Made by a program: the position numbers and the translations under genes. Below the pieces are notes generated by a model. The model was given only the letters and a program-made list of their open reading frames with translations. It ran no database searches and was not told the DNA's origin. From Geothermovivens sp964644845 (GTDB lineage: Bacteria; Zhuqueibacterota; Zhuqueibacteria; Oleimicrobiales; Geothermoviventaceae): a DNA stretch of 45,370 bases. How positions within the stretch are numbered: position 1 is the first letter of the stretch; each line of letters opens with the position of its first letter. Positions 1 to 12,132 of this stretch are shown here, one piece after another. The stretch is from positions 1-45,370 of the forward strand of contig CAZXXS010000027.1 of assembly GCA_964644845.1 (NCBI GenBank), given 5' to 3'.

Positions 1-98
1 TGTTGAAGCCGATCGCGATGGAAGAGGGGTTGCGGTTTGCGATTCGAGAGGGTGGACGGACGGTAGGTGCTGGTGTTGTGACGAAGATCCTTGAATAG
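1..98 (+). CDS. tuf: Elongation factor Tu, 3' end only (second tuf copy)
   Basis: Partial gene cut by the window edge. The frame starts at base 3 and encodes the last 31 residues of EF-Tu domain III, ending at TAG 96-98. All 98 bases are identical to 16455-16552, the end of the complete tuf gene in this window, and one further base (c) also matches before the two sequences diverge completely. EF-Tu delivers aminoacyl-tRNA to the ribosome. This copy heads the rpmG-tRNA-secE-nusG block; duplicated tuf genes kept identical by gene conversion are common in bacteria. Confidence 0.97.
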   Translation, partial: LKPIAMEEGLRFAIREGGRTVGAGVVTKILE

Positions 99-132
99 CT
101 TCGGTTCTGGTTGCCAGGTTGGATAGGGTTCG

Positions 133-282
133 ATGCGAGAGATCATTACATTAGAGTGCACGGAGTGCAAGCGCCGGAATTACACGACCACGAAGAATAA
201 GCGCAAGCACCCGTCGCGTGTTGAGTTTCGTAAGTATTGCAGATGGTGCGGTAAGCACACCATTCACCGCGAGACGCGCTGA
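133..282 (+). CDS. rpmG: 50S ribosomal protein L33, zinc-binding form
   Basis: A 49-residue ORF beginning MREIITLECTECKRRNY. It carries two CxxC pairs (C9/C12 and C36/C39), the zinc-knuckle signature of the Cys-containing L33 paralogue, and the usual basic middle segment. L33 is a small protein of the large subunit near the E site. The length matches the family (about 50 residues). The gene starts 34 bases after the tuf stop; no strong Shine-Dalgarno sequence is visible before ATG 133. Its stop codon falls in the loop of a strong hairpin (267-298) that precedes the tRNA gene. Confidence 0.96.
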   Translation: MREIITLECTECKRRNYTTTKNKRKHPSRVEFRKYCRWCGKHTIHRETR

Positions 283-298
283 AAGCTGCGTCTCGCGG
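267..298 (+). other. 11-bp hairpin overlapping the end of rpmG
   Basis: Bases 267-277 pair perfectly with 288-298 (11 bp, mostly GC) around a 10-base loop that contains the rpmG stop codon. The downstream bases are CTTTCG, so the U tract is short for an intrinsic terminator. It could be a weak terminator, an mRNA-stabilising 3' structure, or a processing signal separating the mRNA from the tRNA 50 bases downstream. Confidence 0.55.
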
Positions 299-348
299 CT
301 TTCGCCTATTTGAAGGTAGAGACGACATCTGCGCGAGATTTTGCTGAC

Positions 349-422
349 AGGCCCGTAGCTCAATTGGCTAGAGCACCGGACTCCAAATCCGGCGGCTGGG
401 GGTTCGAGTCCCTCCGGGCCTG
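349..422 (+). tRNA. trpT: tRNA-Trp (anticodon CCA)
   Basis: A 74-base cloverleaf. The acceptor stem pairs AGGCCCG (349-355) with CGGGCCT (415-421), and the discriminator is G422, as expected for tRNA-Trp. The anticodon stem is CCGGA/TCCGG (376-380/388-392) with loop CTCCAAA, giving anticodon CCA at 383-385. The T arm contains GGTTCGAGTCC. The 3' CCA is not encoded (CTA follows), so it must be added by CCA nucleotidyltransferase. A tRNA-Trp immediately before secE-nusG is a recurring arrangement in bacteria. Confidence 0.97.
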
Positions 423-470
423 CTATTTGTGTTTGCCGGAAGTGACGGGTTTGCGTGAGGATCCTGACCA

Positions 471-653
471 ATGATCAATAAAGCGCTGAAGTTCCTGCGC
501 GAAGTCAGGCAGGAGATGGATCGGGTTAGCTGGCCCAGCAAAGAAGAAGTGAAGGAATCGACAGCGGTCGTCCTGCTGTTTTCGCTTTTTCTCACCGTTT
601 TCATCTTTGTGACGGATCAGATCCTCACACAGATTGTCCGGCTGATCTACTGA
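471..653 (+). CDS. secE: Preprotein translocase subunit SecE
   Basis: A 60-residue protein starting at ATG 471. The N-terminal amphipathic part contains FLREVRQEMDRVSWPSKEE, the conserved SecE signature with the V-x-W-P motif. One transmembrane helix follows (about residues 33-56, TAVVLLFSLFLTVFIFVTDQ). This is the short single-TM form found in most bacteria. SecE clamps SecY in the inner-membrane protein-conducting channel. It lies between tRNA-Trp and nusG, its usual place; a terminator-like hairpin lies between it and nusG. GTGAGG at 455-460 may serve as the ribosome binding site. Confidence 0.97.
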   Translation: MINKALKFLREVRQEMDRVSWPSKEEVKESTAVVLLFSLFLTVFIFVTDQILTQIVRLIY

Positions 654-674
654 TTGCAGTTGGATTGTTCGCCA

Positions 675-713
675 CCCGCCTTCATCGCGCCTGGCGCGAG
701 GCGGGCTCTTTTT
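675..713 (+). terminator. Intrinsic terminator or attenuator between secE and nusG
   Basis: CCCGCC (675-680) pairs with GGCGGG (700-705). Inside it, TCGCGC (685-690) pairs with GCGCGA (694-699) around a CTG loop, leaving TTCA bulged. The sequence then reads CTCTTTTT (706-713). This is a strong GC hairpin with a U tract. An alternative pairing is possible between GGGC (703-706) and GCCC (714-717), which would break the main stem. I see no promoter in the 35 bases between this element and nusG, so nusG may depend on readthrough. Confidence 0.7.
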
Positions 714-748
714 GCCCATTTGTGGATTAAGACCGAGGAAGGCCGCAG

Positions 749-1357
749 TTGGTGAAGAAAGAAGCGGGAAAAAAGGCGCCGGAAGAAGAGGCACTGGCCG
801 CTGAGGCGACAGAAGCCAGGGAGCCCGAAAAACGGTGGTACGCCGTGCACGTTCTTTCCGGGCACGAGCAGAAAGTGAAGGCGTACCTGGAAAACGAGAT
901 CCGCACCCACGGCCTGGAAGATCGGTTTGGTGAAATCCTGGTTCCCTCTGAGCAGATTACGGAGATGCGCGAGGGCAAAAAGCGCACGCGCACCCGAATC
1001 TTCTTCCCGGGCTACATCCTCATCAACATGGTGCTGGACAAGGAAACGCAGCACCTGGTACTGAACACGCCGGGGGTGACGAATTTCGTTGGTGCCAGGA
1101 CCAAGCCGGTACCCCTACAGGAGCACGAGGTGCAGCGCATTCTGGGGCGTGTGGATCGTACCCGCGAACGCACGACGATGGCCGTGCCTTTTCGGGTTGG
1201 CGATCCCGTCCGCGTTGTGGATGGCCCGTTCACCGATTTCACGGGGTACGTGGAAGAAGTGAACGAGGAGAAGAACAAAGTCAAGGTGATGGTTAGTATT
1301 TTCGGCCGGGCCACTCCGGTGGAGCTGGATTTTCTTCAGGTGGAACTGGAAAAGTAA
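749..1357 (+). CDS. nusG: Transcription termination/antitermination factor NusG
   Basis: 202 residues: an N-terminal charged extension (about residues 1-27, rich in K, E and A), an NGN domain beginning at KRWYAVHVLSGHEQKVKAYL and including FFPGYILINM, and a C-terminal KOW domain (FRVGDPVRVVDGPFTDFTG). NusG binds the RNAP clamp, couples transcription to translation through S10 and modulates Rho. TTG 749 is chosen because AGGAAGG at 736-742 lies six bases upstream; GTG 752 is the alternative and would shorten the protein by one residue. The N-terminal extension is longer than in E. coli NusG (181 residues). Confidence 0.96.
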   Translation: MVKKEAGKKAPEEEALAAEATEAREPEKRWYAVHVLSGHEQKVKAYLENEIRTHGLEDRFGEILVPSEQITEMREGKKRTRTRIFFPGYILINMVLDKETQHLVLNTPGVTNFVGARTKPVPLQEHEVQRILGRVDRTRERTTMAVPFRVGDPVRVVDGPFTDFTGYVEEVNEEKNKVKVMVSIFGRATPVELDFLQVELEK

Positions 1358-1369
1358 GGGTCAACTTCG

Positions 1370-1795
1370 ATGGCCAAGAAGGTACTCGCTACAATCAAGC
1401 TGCAGATTCCCGCCGGGCAGGCCACGCCAGCGCCCCCAGTTGGGCCAGCGTTGGGTCAGCACGGCGTGAACATCATGGAGTTTTGTAAGGCGTTCAATGC
1501 CAAGACGCAGGACAAAGCGGGCCTGATCATTCCTGTCGTCATCACGGTGTACGCCGATCGCTCGTTCACGTTCATTACCAAGACGCCGCCAGCAGCTGTG
1601 CTGCTGAAGAAAGCGGCCGGCGTCGAAAAAGGTTCGGGCGAGCCCAATCGCATCAAGGTGGGCAAGGTAACGCGCGATCAGGTTCGTGAGATTGCCGAGA
1701 CGAAGATGCAGGACCTGAATGCCAACGACATCGAGGCGGCGATGCGCATGATCGAGGGTACAGCTCGGAGCATGGGCATCGAAGTCGTGGAGTAG
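1370..1795 (+). CDS. rplK: 50S ribosomal protein L11
   Basis: 141 residues, the standard length. The N-terminal domain has IKLQIPAGQATPAPPVGPAL with the conserved proline-rich hinge, and the C-terminal domain binds 23S rRNA helices 43/44 (KVTRDQVREIAETKMQDLNA). L11 forms the GTPase-associated centre together with L10-L7/L12. The start ATG lies 12 bases after nusG, and the gene is clearly co-transcribed with rplA. Confidence 0.98.
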   Translation: MAKKVLATIKLQIPAGQATPAPPVGPALGQHGVNIMEFCKAFNAKTQDKAGLIIPVVITVYADRSFTFITKTPPAAVLLKKAAGVEKGSGEPNRIKVGKVTRDQVREIAETKMQDLNANDIEAAMRMIEGTARSMGIEVVE

Positions 1796-1844
1796 TGCCT
1801 CCACAAACGCTTGGAGACGTGGATTCTTCAACAGGTGACAACGA

Positions 1845-2549
1845 ATGAAGCGAAGCAAACGGTACCTCGAGGTTAAGGAGAAGGTTCAACGGGACCGTGA
1901 GTACCCGCTGGAGGAGGCGCTTCGGCTTGTAAAGGAAACGGCCACAGCAGGGTTCGACGAGACCGTTGAAATGCACGTCAGGCTGGGTGTCGATCCCCGG
2001 CACGCGGATCAGCAGGTGCGTGGTACGGTAAGCCTTCCGCACGGTACGGGTAAGCAGGTGCGCGTGCTTGTGATCACCAAAAATCCGGACAAAGAGAAAG
2101 AAGCTAAGGAAGCTGGTGCCGACTACGTGGGTTTTGAGGATGTAATCAAACGGATTCAGGAAGGCTGGCTGGATTTCGACGTTGTGATCGCCACGCCGGA
2201 TGTGATGCCTCAGGTTGGTAAGCTGGGACGCATCCTGGGGCCGCGTGGCCTCATGCCGAACCCCAAAAGTGGCACGGTGACCATGAATGTGGCTGAGGCC
2301 GTGCGCGATGTAAAGGCGGGCCGGATTGACTTTCGGGTGGATCGCTACGGTATTCTGCACGTGCCCATCGGCAAGGTGTCGTTCGACACGGAAAAGCTGG
2401 TGGAGAACGCCAAGGCCTTCATGGAAGCGGTTTTGCGCCTGCGTCCACCTGCAGCCAAAGGTCAGTACGTGCGCAGCGTGACGGTGTCCAGCACGATGGG
2501 CCCAGGAATCCGGGTTGACCGCAACCAGCTACTGACCGAGCTTCGCTAA
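1845..2549 (+). CDS. rplA: 50S ribosomal protein L1
   Basis: 234 residues, typical of bacterial L1. It contains the signature GRILGPRGLMPNPKSGTV in the second half and the two-domain L1 fold ending MGPGIRVDRNQL. L1 forms the mobile L1 stalk at the E site and in many bacteria represses the L11 operon by binding its own mRNA. The gene starts 49 bases after rplK; AGGTG lies upstream of ATG 1845. Confidence 0.98.
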   Translation: MKRSKRYLEVKEKVQRDREYPLEEALRLVKETATAGFDETVEMHVRLGVDPRHADQQVRGTVSLPHGTGKQVRVLVITKNPDKEKEAKEAGADYVGFEDVIKRIQEGWLDFDVVIATPDVMPQVGKLGRILGPRGLMPNPKSGTVTMNVAEAVRDVKAGRIDFRVDRYGILHVPIGKVSFDTEKLVENAKAFMEAVLRLRPPAAKGQYVRSVTVSSTMGPGIRVDRNQLLTELR

Positions 2550-2596
2550 CGAGTCTGGGAACAAGGACCACCAGGTGTCGATGAGGACTTGACGTC

Positions 2597-3127
2597 ATGC
2601 CTACCCCGAAGAAAATACAAGAAGTCGAGCTGTTGACCGAGAAAATTCAGGAGGCCAAGGGCATCTTCCTGACGGATTTCACAGGTCTGACCGTCGAGGA
2701 GATTACCGATTTACGGGCTCGGCTACGCAAAGAAAATGTGATGTACAGGGTGACGAAGAACACCCTGATGAAGCTCGCCCTCGACAAGGCGGGCCACAGC
2801 GGCAAGCTGGACGCCTTCTTGGAAGGGCCGACCGGGTTGGCCTTCGGTTTCGAAGATCCGGTGAGTCCGGCCAGGATCCTGAAGAATTTTGCCAAGGAAA
2901 AACAGAAGCTGAAGTTGAAGGCCAGCCTGATCGAAGGCCAGGTTTTTGGCGCCGAGGAGACGGAAAAGCTGGCCGATTTGCCGAGCAAGCAGGAACTGCA
3001 AGCTCAGCTTCTGGCTCTGCTGAATGCGCCAGCGACACAGCTTGTGCGTACGCTGACTGGCGGCATGAGCAAGCTGCTGTACGCGTTGCAGGCTGTGAAA
3101 GAGAAGAAGGAAAAAGAAGCGGCGTAG
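2597..3127 (+). CDS. rplJ: 50S ribosomal protein L10
   Basis: 176 residues. The N-terminal globular RNA-binding domain has the family motif FLTDFTGLTVEEITDLRARL and VTKNTLMKLAL. The C-terminal helix that binds L7/L12 dimers (about residues 135-170) ends in a lysine-rich tail. L10 anchors the L7/L12 stalk. Only 47 bases separate it from rplA, so a full-length L10-binding leader like that of E. coli does not fit in this gap; any such element would have to overlap rplA. Confidence 0.98.
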   Translation: MPTPKKIQEVELLTEKIQEAKGIFLTDFTGLTVEEITDLRARLRKENVMYRVTKNTLMKLALDKAGHSGKLDAFLEGPTGLAFGFEDPVSPARILKNFAKEKQKLKLKASLIEGQVFGAEETEKLADLPSKQELQAQLLALLNAPATQLVRTLTGGMSKLLYALQAVKEKKEKEAA

Positions 3128-3161
3128 TTGGTAGCCCGTTTGTGTTAAGGAGGAATTCTCG

Positions 3162-3638
3162 ATGGCTGAAGAGAAGGTCGCTGAAGAGGTAAAGGCAGAA
3201 AAGAAGGAAACAAAGAAAAAAGAGGCAGCGGGAAAAATGGAAAACAAGGGTAACGGGAACCTCGAGTCCCTGGTTGAAGCGATCGGGAACCTGACGTTGC
3301 TCGAGACGGCCGAGCTCGTGAAGATGCTGGAAGAGAAGCTGGGTGTGAGTGCCCAGGCCCCGGTTGTGGCTGCTGCCGTTGCACCTGGTGCTGCTGCACC
3401 GGCAGGCGCGCCTGCTGAAGAAGAGAAGACGGAGTTCACAGTGGTGCTCAGCAACGTCGGTTCCAACAAGATTCCGGTGATCAAGGTGATCCGCCAGATC
3501 ACGAATCTGGGTCTGAAAGAGGCCAAAGAACTCGTGGACAGCGCTCCGAGCACCGTGAAAGAAGGCGTCTCCAAGGATGAGGCTGAGCAGATCAAGAAGC
3601 AGCTCGAAGAAGTGGGTGCGACCGTGGAGCTGAAGTAG
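3162..3638 (+). CDS. rplL: 50S ribosomal protein L7/L12 with long N-terminal extension
   Basis: 158 residues, against about 120-130 normally. The C-terminal domain is standard (EKTEFTVVLSNVGSNKIPVI, then KEAKELVDSAPSTVKEGVSK), and an Ala/Pro hinge lies around residues 65-85. The N-terminal dimerisation domain (LESLVEAIGNLTLLETAELV) is preceded by about 33 extra residues rich in K and E. The upstream start ATG 3162 is supported by an excellent AAGGAGGAATT ribosome binding site; the internal ATG 3237, which would give a normal-length protein, has none as good. L7/L12 recruits translational GTPases. Confidence 0.96.
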   Translation: MAEEKVAEEVKAEKKETKKKEAAGKMENKGNGNLESLVEAIGNLTLLETAELVKMLEEKLGVSAQAPVVAAAVAPGAAAPAGAPAEEEKTEFTVVLSNVGSNKIPVIKVIRQITNLGLKEAKELVDSAPSTVKEGVSKDEAEQIKKQLEEVGATVELK

Positions 3639-3705
3639 TTGCTGCGTAGCCCCAATTTGACGAAGTGTGACGTTTCACTTAGACTTTTCGGGAGTTGATC
3701 TCCGC

Positions 3706-6700
3706 ATGACGATGACTGTGCCGCGCAAATCTTTCTCCCGGCTGAAGTCCGTGCTGGAGCTGCCCGACCTCCTCGAGGTGCAGCTCAAGTCGTTCGATGA
3801 ATTTCTGCAGGCGCATACGCCGCCGCACAAGCGTAAGGCGCAGGGCCTGCAGGAAGTCTTCTTGAACACATTCCCGATCACGGACAGTCGGGAGAATTTC
3901 ATCCTCGAATTCGTGGAGTACTACGTCGAGGAACCCAAGTATGACGTAGAAGAGTGCCGCGAACGCGGGATGACTTATGCGGCCACTTTGAAGGCCAAAT
4001 TGCGGCTGACGATCAAGGACGAGTACGGCTCGCACGCCGACACGGTGGAGCAGGTCGTGTACCTCGGCAACCTGCCGTACATGACCCCGTACGGCACTTT
4101 CATCATTAATGGTGCCGAGCGGATTGTCGTCAGCCAGTTGCACCGGTCTCCCGGTGTGTTTTTCGACGAACTGACGCACCCGAGCGGCCTCAAGGTTTAC
4201 TCGGGACGCATCATCCCGTTGCGGGGCAGCTGGGTCGAGTTTGTCACGGACATCAACGACGTGATGTACGTGTACATCGACCGGCGGCGCAAATTCCCCG
4301 TGACGACCCTGTTGCGCGCCATCGGCTACTCTCAGGACGAAGACCTGCTCGAACTGTTTGGACTGCTGGAGAAGGCTTCGCTCGAAGACGGCAAGGTGCA
4401 GGAAATCCTGGGGCGCCGGGTCGCTGGTGAGGTGATTGACCTCGAGACCGGCGAATTGCTGATGGAACGCGAAGAAACGCTGACGGAAGAGGCCATCGAG
4501 CGCCTGCGCGAGGCCGGGATCGATGAGGTCAAGCTGATTCGCGAGTTCCAGCCGGGCGAGCCGGACATCATCACCAACACGCTGCGGAAGGATCAGGCGC
4601 GCTCCGAGGAAGACGCGCTCGAGGCGATTTACCGGCAGCTTCGCTCCGGCGAGGCGCCCGACTTGGACACGGCTCGGCAGCTGCTCGATCGGCTGTTCTT
4701 CAACCCGAAACGCTACGACCTGGGTCTCGTCGGTCGTTACCGCATCAACCGTAAGCTGGGGTTGAACATCCCCGAAAACAAGACCGTGCTCACACCCGAG
4801 GACATCGTGGGCGTGGTCAAGTACATGATCGAGATGCGGAACGGTCTGCGTGGTGCCGACGACGTGGACCATCTCGGCAACCGTCGCGTGCGCACCGTGG
4901 GCGAGCAGCTGTCGGCGCAAATGAGTCTTGCGCTGACCCGCATGGCTCGCACCATTAAGGAACGCATGAACCTGCGCGACAGCGAGAGCCTGACGCCGAG
5001 CGAGCTGGTGAACGCACGCACCGTGGTGTCGGTGATCAACACGTTCTTCGGCACGAGTCAGCTTTCGCAATTCATGGATCAAACGAATCCGCTGGCCGAG
5101 CTGACGCACAAACGGCGTATTTCGGCTCTTGGGCCGGGTGGTTTGACACGCGAGCGTGCCGGATTCGAGGTGCGCGACGTTCACTACACGCACTACGGCC
5201 GATTGTGCCCGATCGAAACGCCGGAAGGTCCCAACATCGGCCTGATTTCGTCGCTGACGACCTACGCACGCATCAACGACTTCGGTTTCATCGAGACCCC
5301 GTACCGGAAGGTCGAAAACGGCAGGGTAACCGACGAGATCGTTTACCTTTCGGCAGACGAGGAAGAGAACGCCATCATCGCCCAGGCCAACGCGCCGGTC
5401 GACGAGGATGGCTACTTCAAGACCGACCGGATCAAGGCGCGGACGCGCGGCGAGTTCCCCGTCGTGAAGCCGGAAGAGGTGGACTACGTGGACGTGTCGC
5501 CGAACCAGATGGTGTCGGCGGCTGCGGCGCTCATTCCTTTTTTGGAGCACGACGACGCCAACCGTGCGTTGATGGGTTCAAACATGCAGCGCCAGGCTGT
5601 GCCGCTGTTGCGCCCGGAAGCACCTCTTGTGGGTACTGGCCTGGAGGCCAAGGTGGCTCGCGATGCCCGCGCTGTGGTGATCTCGGACGTGGACGGCGTG
5701 GTGGAAGAAGTCGACTCCGAGCACATCACCATCCGGCGTGAGGTGGACGAAAGCGATGAGAGTCAGCGTATTCAGAACCTGCTGGACTTCGATGGTCGCG
5801 ACAAGGTTACCTACAAGCTGGTGAAGTGGCGCCGCACCAACCAGGACACCTGCATCAACCAGCGACCGGTGGTGCGGGAAGGCGACCGCGTGAAGAAGGG
5901 GCAGGTCATCGCGGACGGATTTTCGACGGACCACGGCGAGCTGGCTCTCGGGCGGAATGTGCTGGTGGCGTTCATGCCCTGGCGCGGGTACAACTTTGAG
6001 GACGCCATCGTCATTTCAGAGCGTCTGGTTAAGGAAGACATCTACACCAGCGTGCACATCGAGGCATTTGAGTGCCAGGTGCGCGACACCAAACGTGGCG
6101 AGGAGGAGCTGACGCGCGAGATCCCGAACGTCAGCGAAGAAGCCACCAAGGACCTGGACGAGAACGGCGTGATTCGCGTTGGCGCTGAGGTGCGCGCTGG
6201 CGACATTCTTGTCGGCAAGGTGACGCCGAAGGGCGAGACCGATCCGACGCCCGAAGAGAAACTTTTGCGAGCGATTTTCGGCGAGAAGGCCGGCGACGTG
6301 AAGGATGCGTCGCTCACAGCGCCGAGCGGTTTGAAGGGCGTGGTCATCGACACGAAGCTCTTTTCGCGCAAGCGGAAAGATGCCAAGACGAAGAAGCAGG
6401 ACAAGCAGAAGATGGACGAGCTGGAGCGCTGGTACGAGGATCAGCTCGCGGCAGTCCAGGCACTTCGTCTTGAGAAGATGACCAAGGTGCTGGAAGGCAA
6501 GAAGTCGGTGGGCATCCGGGACGGCATTACGGGCAAAACGGTCGTAAAGGCGGGTACGGTCTTGCGTCCGGAGCACATCGCTCGCATCGACTTTGATACT
6601 TACGACTATTCGAAAGATCTTGTCGACGACCCGGAAGCGAACGAGCTGGTGCGGGCCATCCAGGCGCGCTACAAGCAGAAGCTCGAGTCGCTGCAGGAGG

Positions 6701-7515
6701 AGTACAACCACCGCAAGCTCCGGATCAACATCGGCGACGAACTGCCCCCGGGCATCGTGCAGATGGCCAAGGTGTACGTGGCCAAGCGTCGCAAGATCAT
6801 GATCGGCGACAAGATGGCCGGACGCCACGGAAACAAAGGTGTGGTGGCCACCATCGTGCCTGAAGAGGACATGCCCTACCTGGAAGATGGTACGCCAGTC
6901 GACATCGTGCTGAATCCGCTCGGTGTGCCTTCGCGAATGAACCTGGGGCAGATCCTCGAGACGACCCTCGGTTGGGCGGCCAAGAGGCTGGGGGTGCGGT
7001 ACGCCACGCCGGTGTTCGACGGCGCCACCGAAGAAGAAGTCAAAGAGGAGATGCGCAAGGCAGGCTTGCCGGTGGACGGCAAGGTAACACTGTACGACGG
7101 CCGCACAGGCGAACCTTTCGAGATGCCCGTCACGGTCGGATACATCTACATGATGAAGCTGTCGCATCTGGTGGAAGACAAGATCCACGCGCGGTCCATC
7201 GGACCGTACTCGCTGATTACCCAGCAGCCACTGGGCGGCAAGGCCCAATTTGGTGGTCAGCGATTCGGTGAGATGGAGGTGTGGGCTCTGGAGGCGTACG
7301 GCGCTTCGCACACCTTGCAGGAAATCTTGACGGTGAAATCGGACGACGTCCGCGGTCGGGCGAAGGTTTACGAAGCCATTGTTCGCGGCGAAAACCTGCC
7401 AGAGCCCGGTTTGCCGGAGTCGTTCAACGTGCTTATCAAGGAACTCCAGGGTCTGGCGCTGGATGTCGAGCTTCTGGATGCTACCTACGAGAAGACGAAA
7501 AAGTCGAAACCGTAG
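3706..7515 (+). CDS. rpoB: DNA-directed RNA polymerase subunit beta
   Basis: 1269 residues from ATG 3706. Recognisable segments include the start SFSRLKSVLELPDLLEVQLK, the rifampicin region (GTSQLSQFMDQTNPLAELTH followed by KRRISALGPGG), the catalytic-site segment GDKMAGRHGNKGVVATIVPE, and the C-terminal LGGKAQFGGQRFGEMEVWAL that contacts beta prime. The rifampicin-region residues look wild type. GTG 3667 in the same frame would add 13 residues, but GGGAG at 3690-3694 favours ATG 3706 (spacing 11). The gene forms the RNAP core with rpoC. Confidence 0.97.
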   Translation: MTMTVPRKSFSRLKSVLELPDLLEVQLKSFDEFLQAHTPPHKRKAQGLQEVFLNTFPITDSRENFILEFVEYYVEEPKYDVEECRERGMTYAATLKAKLRLTIKDEYGSHADTVEQVVYLGNLPYMTPYGTFIINGAERIVVSQLHRSPGVFFDELTHPSGLKVYSGRIIPLRGSWVEFVTDINDVMYVYIDRRRKFPVTTLLRAIGYSQDEDLLELFGLLEKASLEDGKVQEILGRRVAGEVIDLETGELLMEREETLTEEAIERLREAGIDEVKLIREFQPGEPDIITNTLRKDQARSEEDALEAIYRQLRSGEAPDLDTARQLLDRLFFNPKRYDLGLVGRYRINRKLGLNIPENKTVLTPEDIVGVVKYMIEMRNGLRGADDVDHLGNRRVRTVGEQLSAQMSLALTRMARTIKERMNLRDSESLTPSELVNARTVVSVINTFFGTSQLSQFMDQTNPLAELTHKRRISALGPGGLTRERAGFEVRDVHYTHYGRLCPIETPEGPNIGLISSLTTYARINDFGFIETPYRKVENGRVTDEIVYLSADEEENAIIAQANAPVDEDGYFKTDRIKARTRGEFPVVKPEEVDYVDVSPNQMVSAAAALIPFLEHDDANRALMGSNMQRQAVPLLRPEAPLVGTGLEAKVARDARAVVISDVDGVVEEVDSEHITIRREVDESDESQRIQNLLDFDGRDKVTYKLVKWRRTNQDTCINQRPVVREGDRVKKGQVIADGFSTDHGELALGRNVLVAFMPWRGYNFEDAIVISERLVKEDIYTSVHIEAFECQVRDTKRGEEELTREIPNVSEEATKDLDENGVIRVGAEVRAGDILVGKVTPKGETDPTPEEKLLRAIFGEKAGDVKDASLTAPSGLKGVVIDTKLFSRKRKDAKTKKQDKQKMDELERWYEDQLAAVQALRLEKMTKVLEGKKSVGIRDGITGKTVVKAGTVLRPEHIARIDFDTYDYSKDLVDDPEANELVRAIQARYKQKLESLQEEYNHRKLRINIGDELPPGIVQMAKVYVAKRRKIMIGDKMAGRHGNKGVVATIVPEEDMPYLEDGTPVDIVLNPLGVPSRMNLGQILETTLGWAAKRLGVRYATPVFDGATEEEVKEEMRKAGLPVDGKVTLYDGRTGEPFEMPVTVGYIYMMKLSHLVEDKIHARSIGPYSLITQQPLGGKAQFGGQRFGEMEVWALEAYGASHTLQEILTVKSDDVRGRAKVYEAIVRGENLPEPGLPESFNVLIKELQGLALDVELLDATYEKTKKSKP

Positions 7516-7535
7516 CCTGCGGAAGACGGGTAAGG

Positions 7536-7553
7536 ACCGGACAGACGTCCGGT
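7536..7553 (+). other. Hairpin in the rpoB-rpoC spacer
   Basis: ACCGGAC (7536-7542) pairs perfectly with GTCCGGT (7547-7553) around the loop AGAC. No U tract follows, so it is not a normal terminator. It lies in an unusually long (178-base) rpoB-rpoC gap that also contains the perfect palindromes CTGCCGGCAG (7577-7586) and GGGTACCC (7620-7627). It could be an RNA processing site or translational control for rpoC, or be incidental. Confidence 0.4.
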
Positions 7554-7693
7554 TTGGGTGCGCCGGGGAGATTCTGCTGCCGGCAGTGGGTGGAGCCCTG
7601 GCGAGATTCAAGATTTTCCGGGTACCCTGGTAACAAGGCTTTCAGGCCAAAGCAGGTCGCGGCGGAAGTTGCAACCTCACTGGAGGTGATATT

Positions 7694-11983
<4,290 letters not shown>

Positions 11984-12082
11984 GATCGCGTTGGTCTGCA
12001 CCGGTTTCGACGATTCAGGTCGAAGCGTTGAGGCAGGGGGAAGTAGCCCTGTGCCGCCGGGGCGAGCGGGATAAATAGGGAG

Positions 12083-12114
12083 GCTTTTTCTCAGTAAGTG
12101 CGCGAGAAAAAAGC
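12083..12114 (+). other. A/T-rich inverted repeat downstream of rpoC
   Basis: GCTTTTTCTC (12083-12092) is complementary to GAGAAAAAAGC (12104-12114) apart from one bulged A, with an 11-base loop. It lies between the rpoC stop and the rpsL promoter. On the + strand no U tract follows, so it is not a standard rho-independent terminator. Smaller stems precede it: TTCGAC/GTCGAA (12006-12011/12019-12024) and CAGGG/CCCTG (12034-12038/12047-12051). Confidence 0.4.
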
Positions 12115-12132
12115 AATTGTCGAAAAAATCAG

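Noticed and set aside
3679..5550. Long open frame on the - strand opposite rpoB (623 codons), with similar ones opposite rpoC and fusA
   Set aside because: It is antisense to a clearly conserved gene, shows no recognisable domain and follows from GC-rich codon bias on the other strand.
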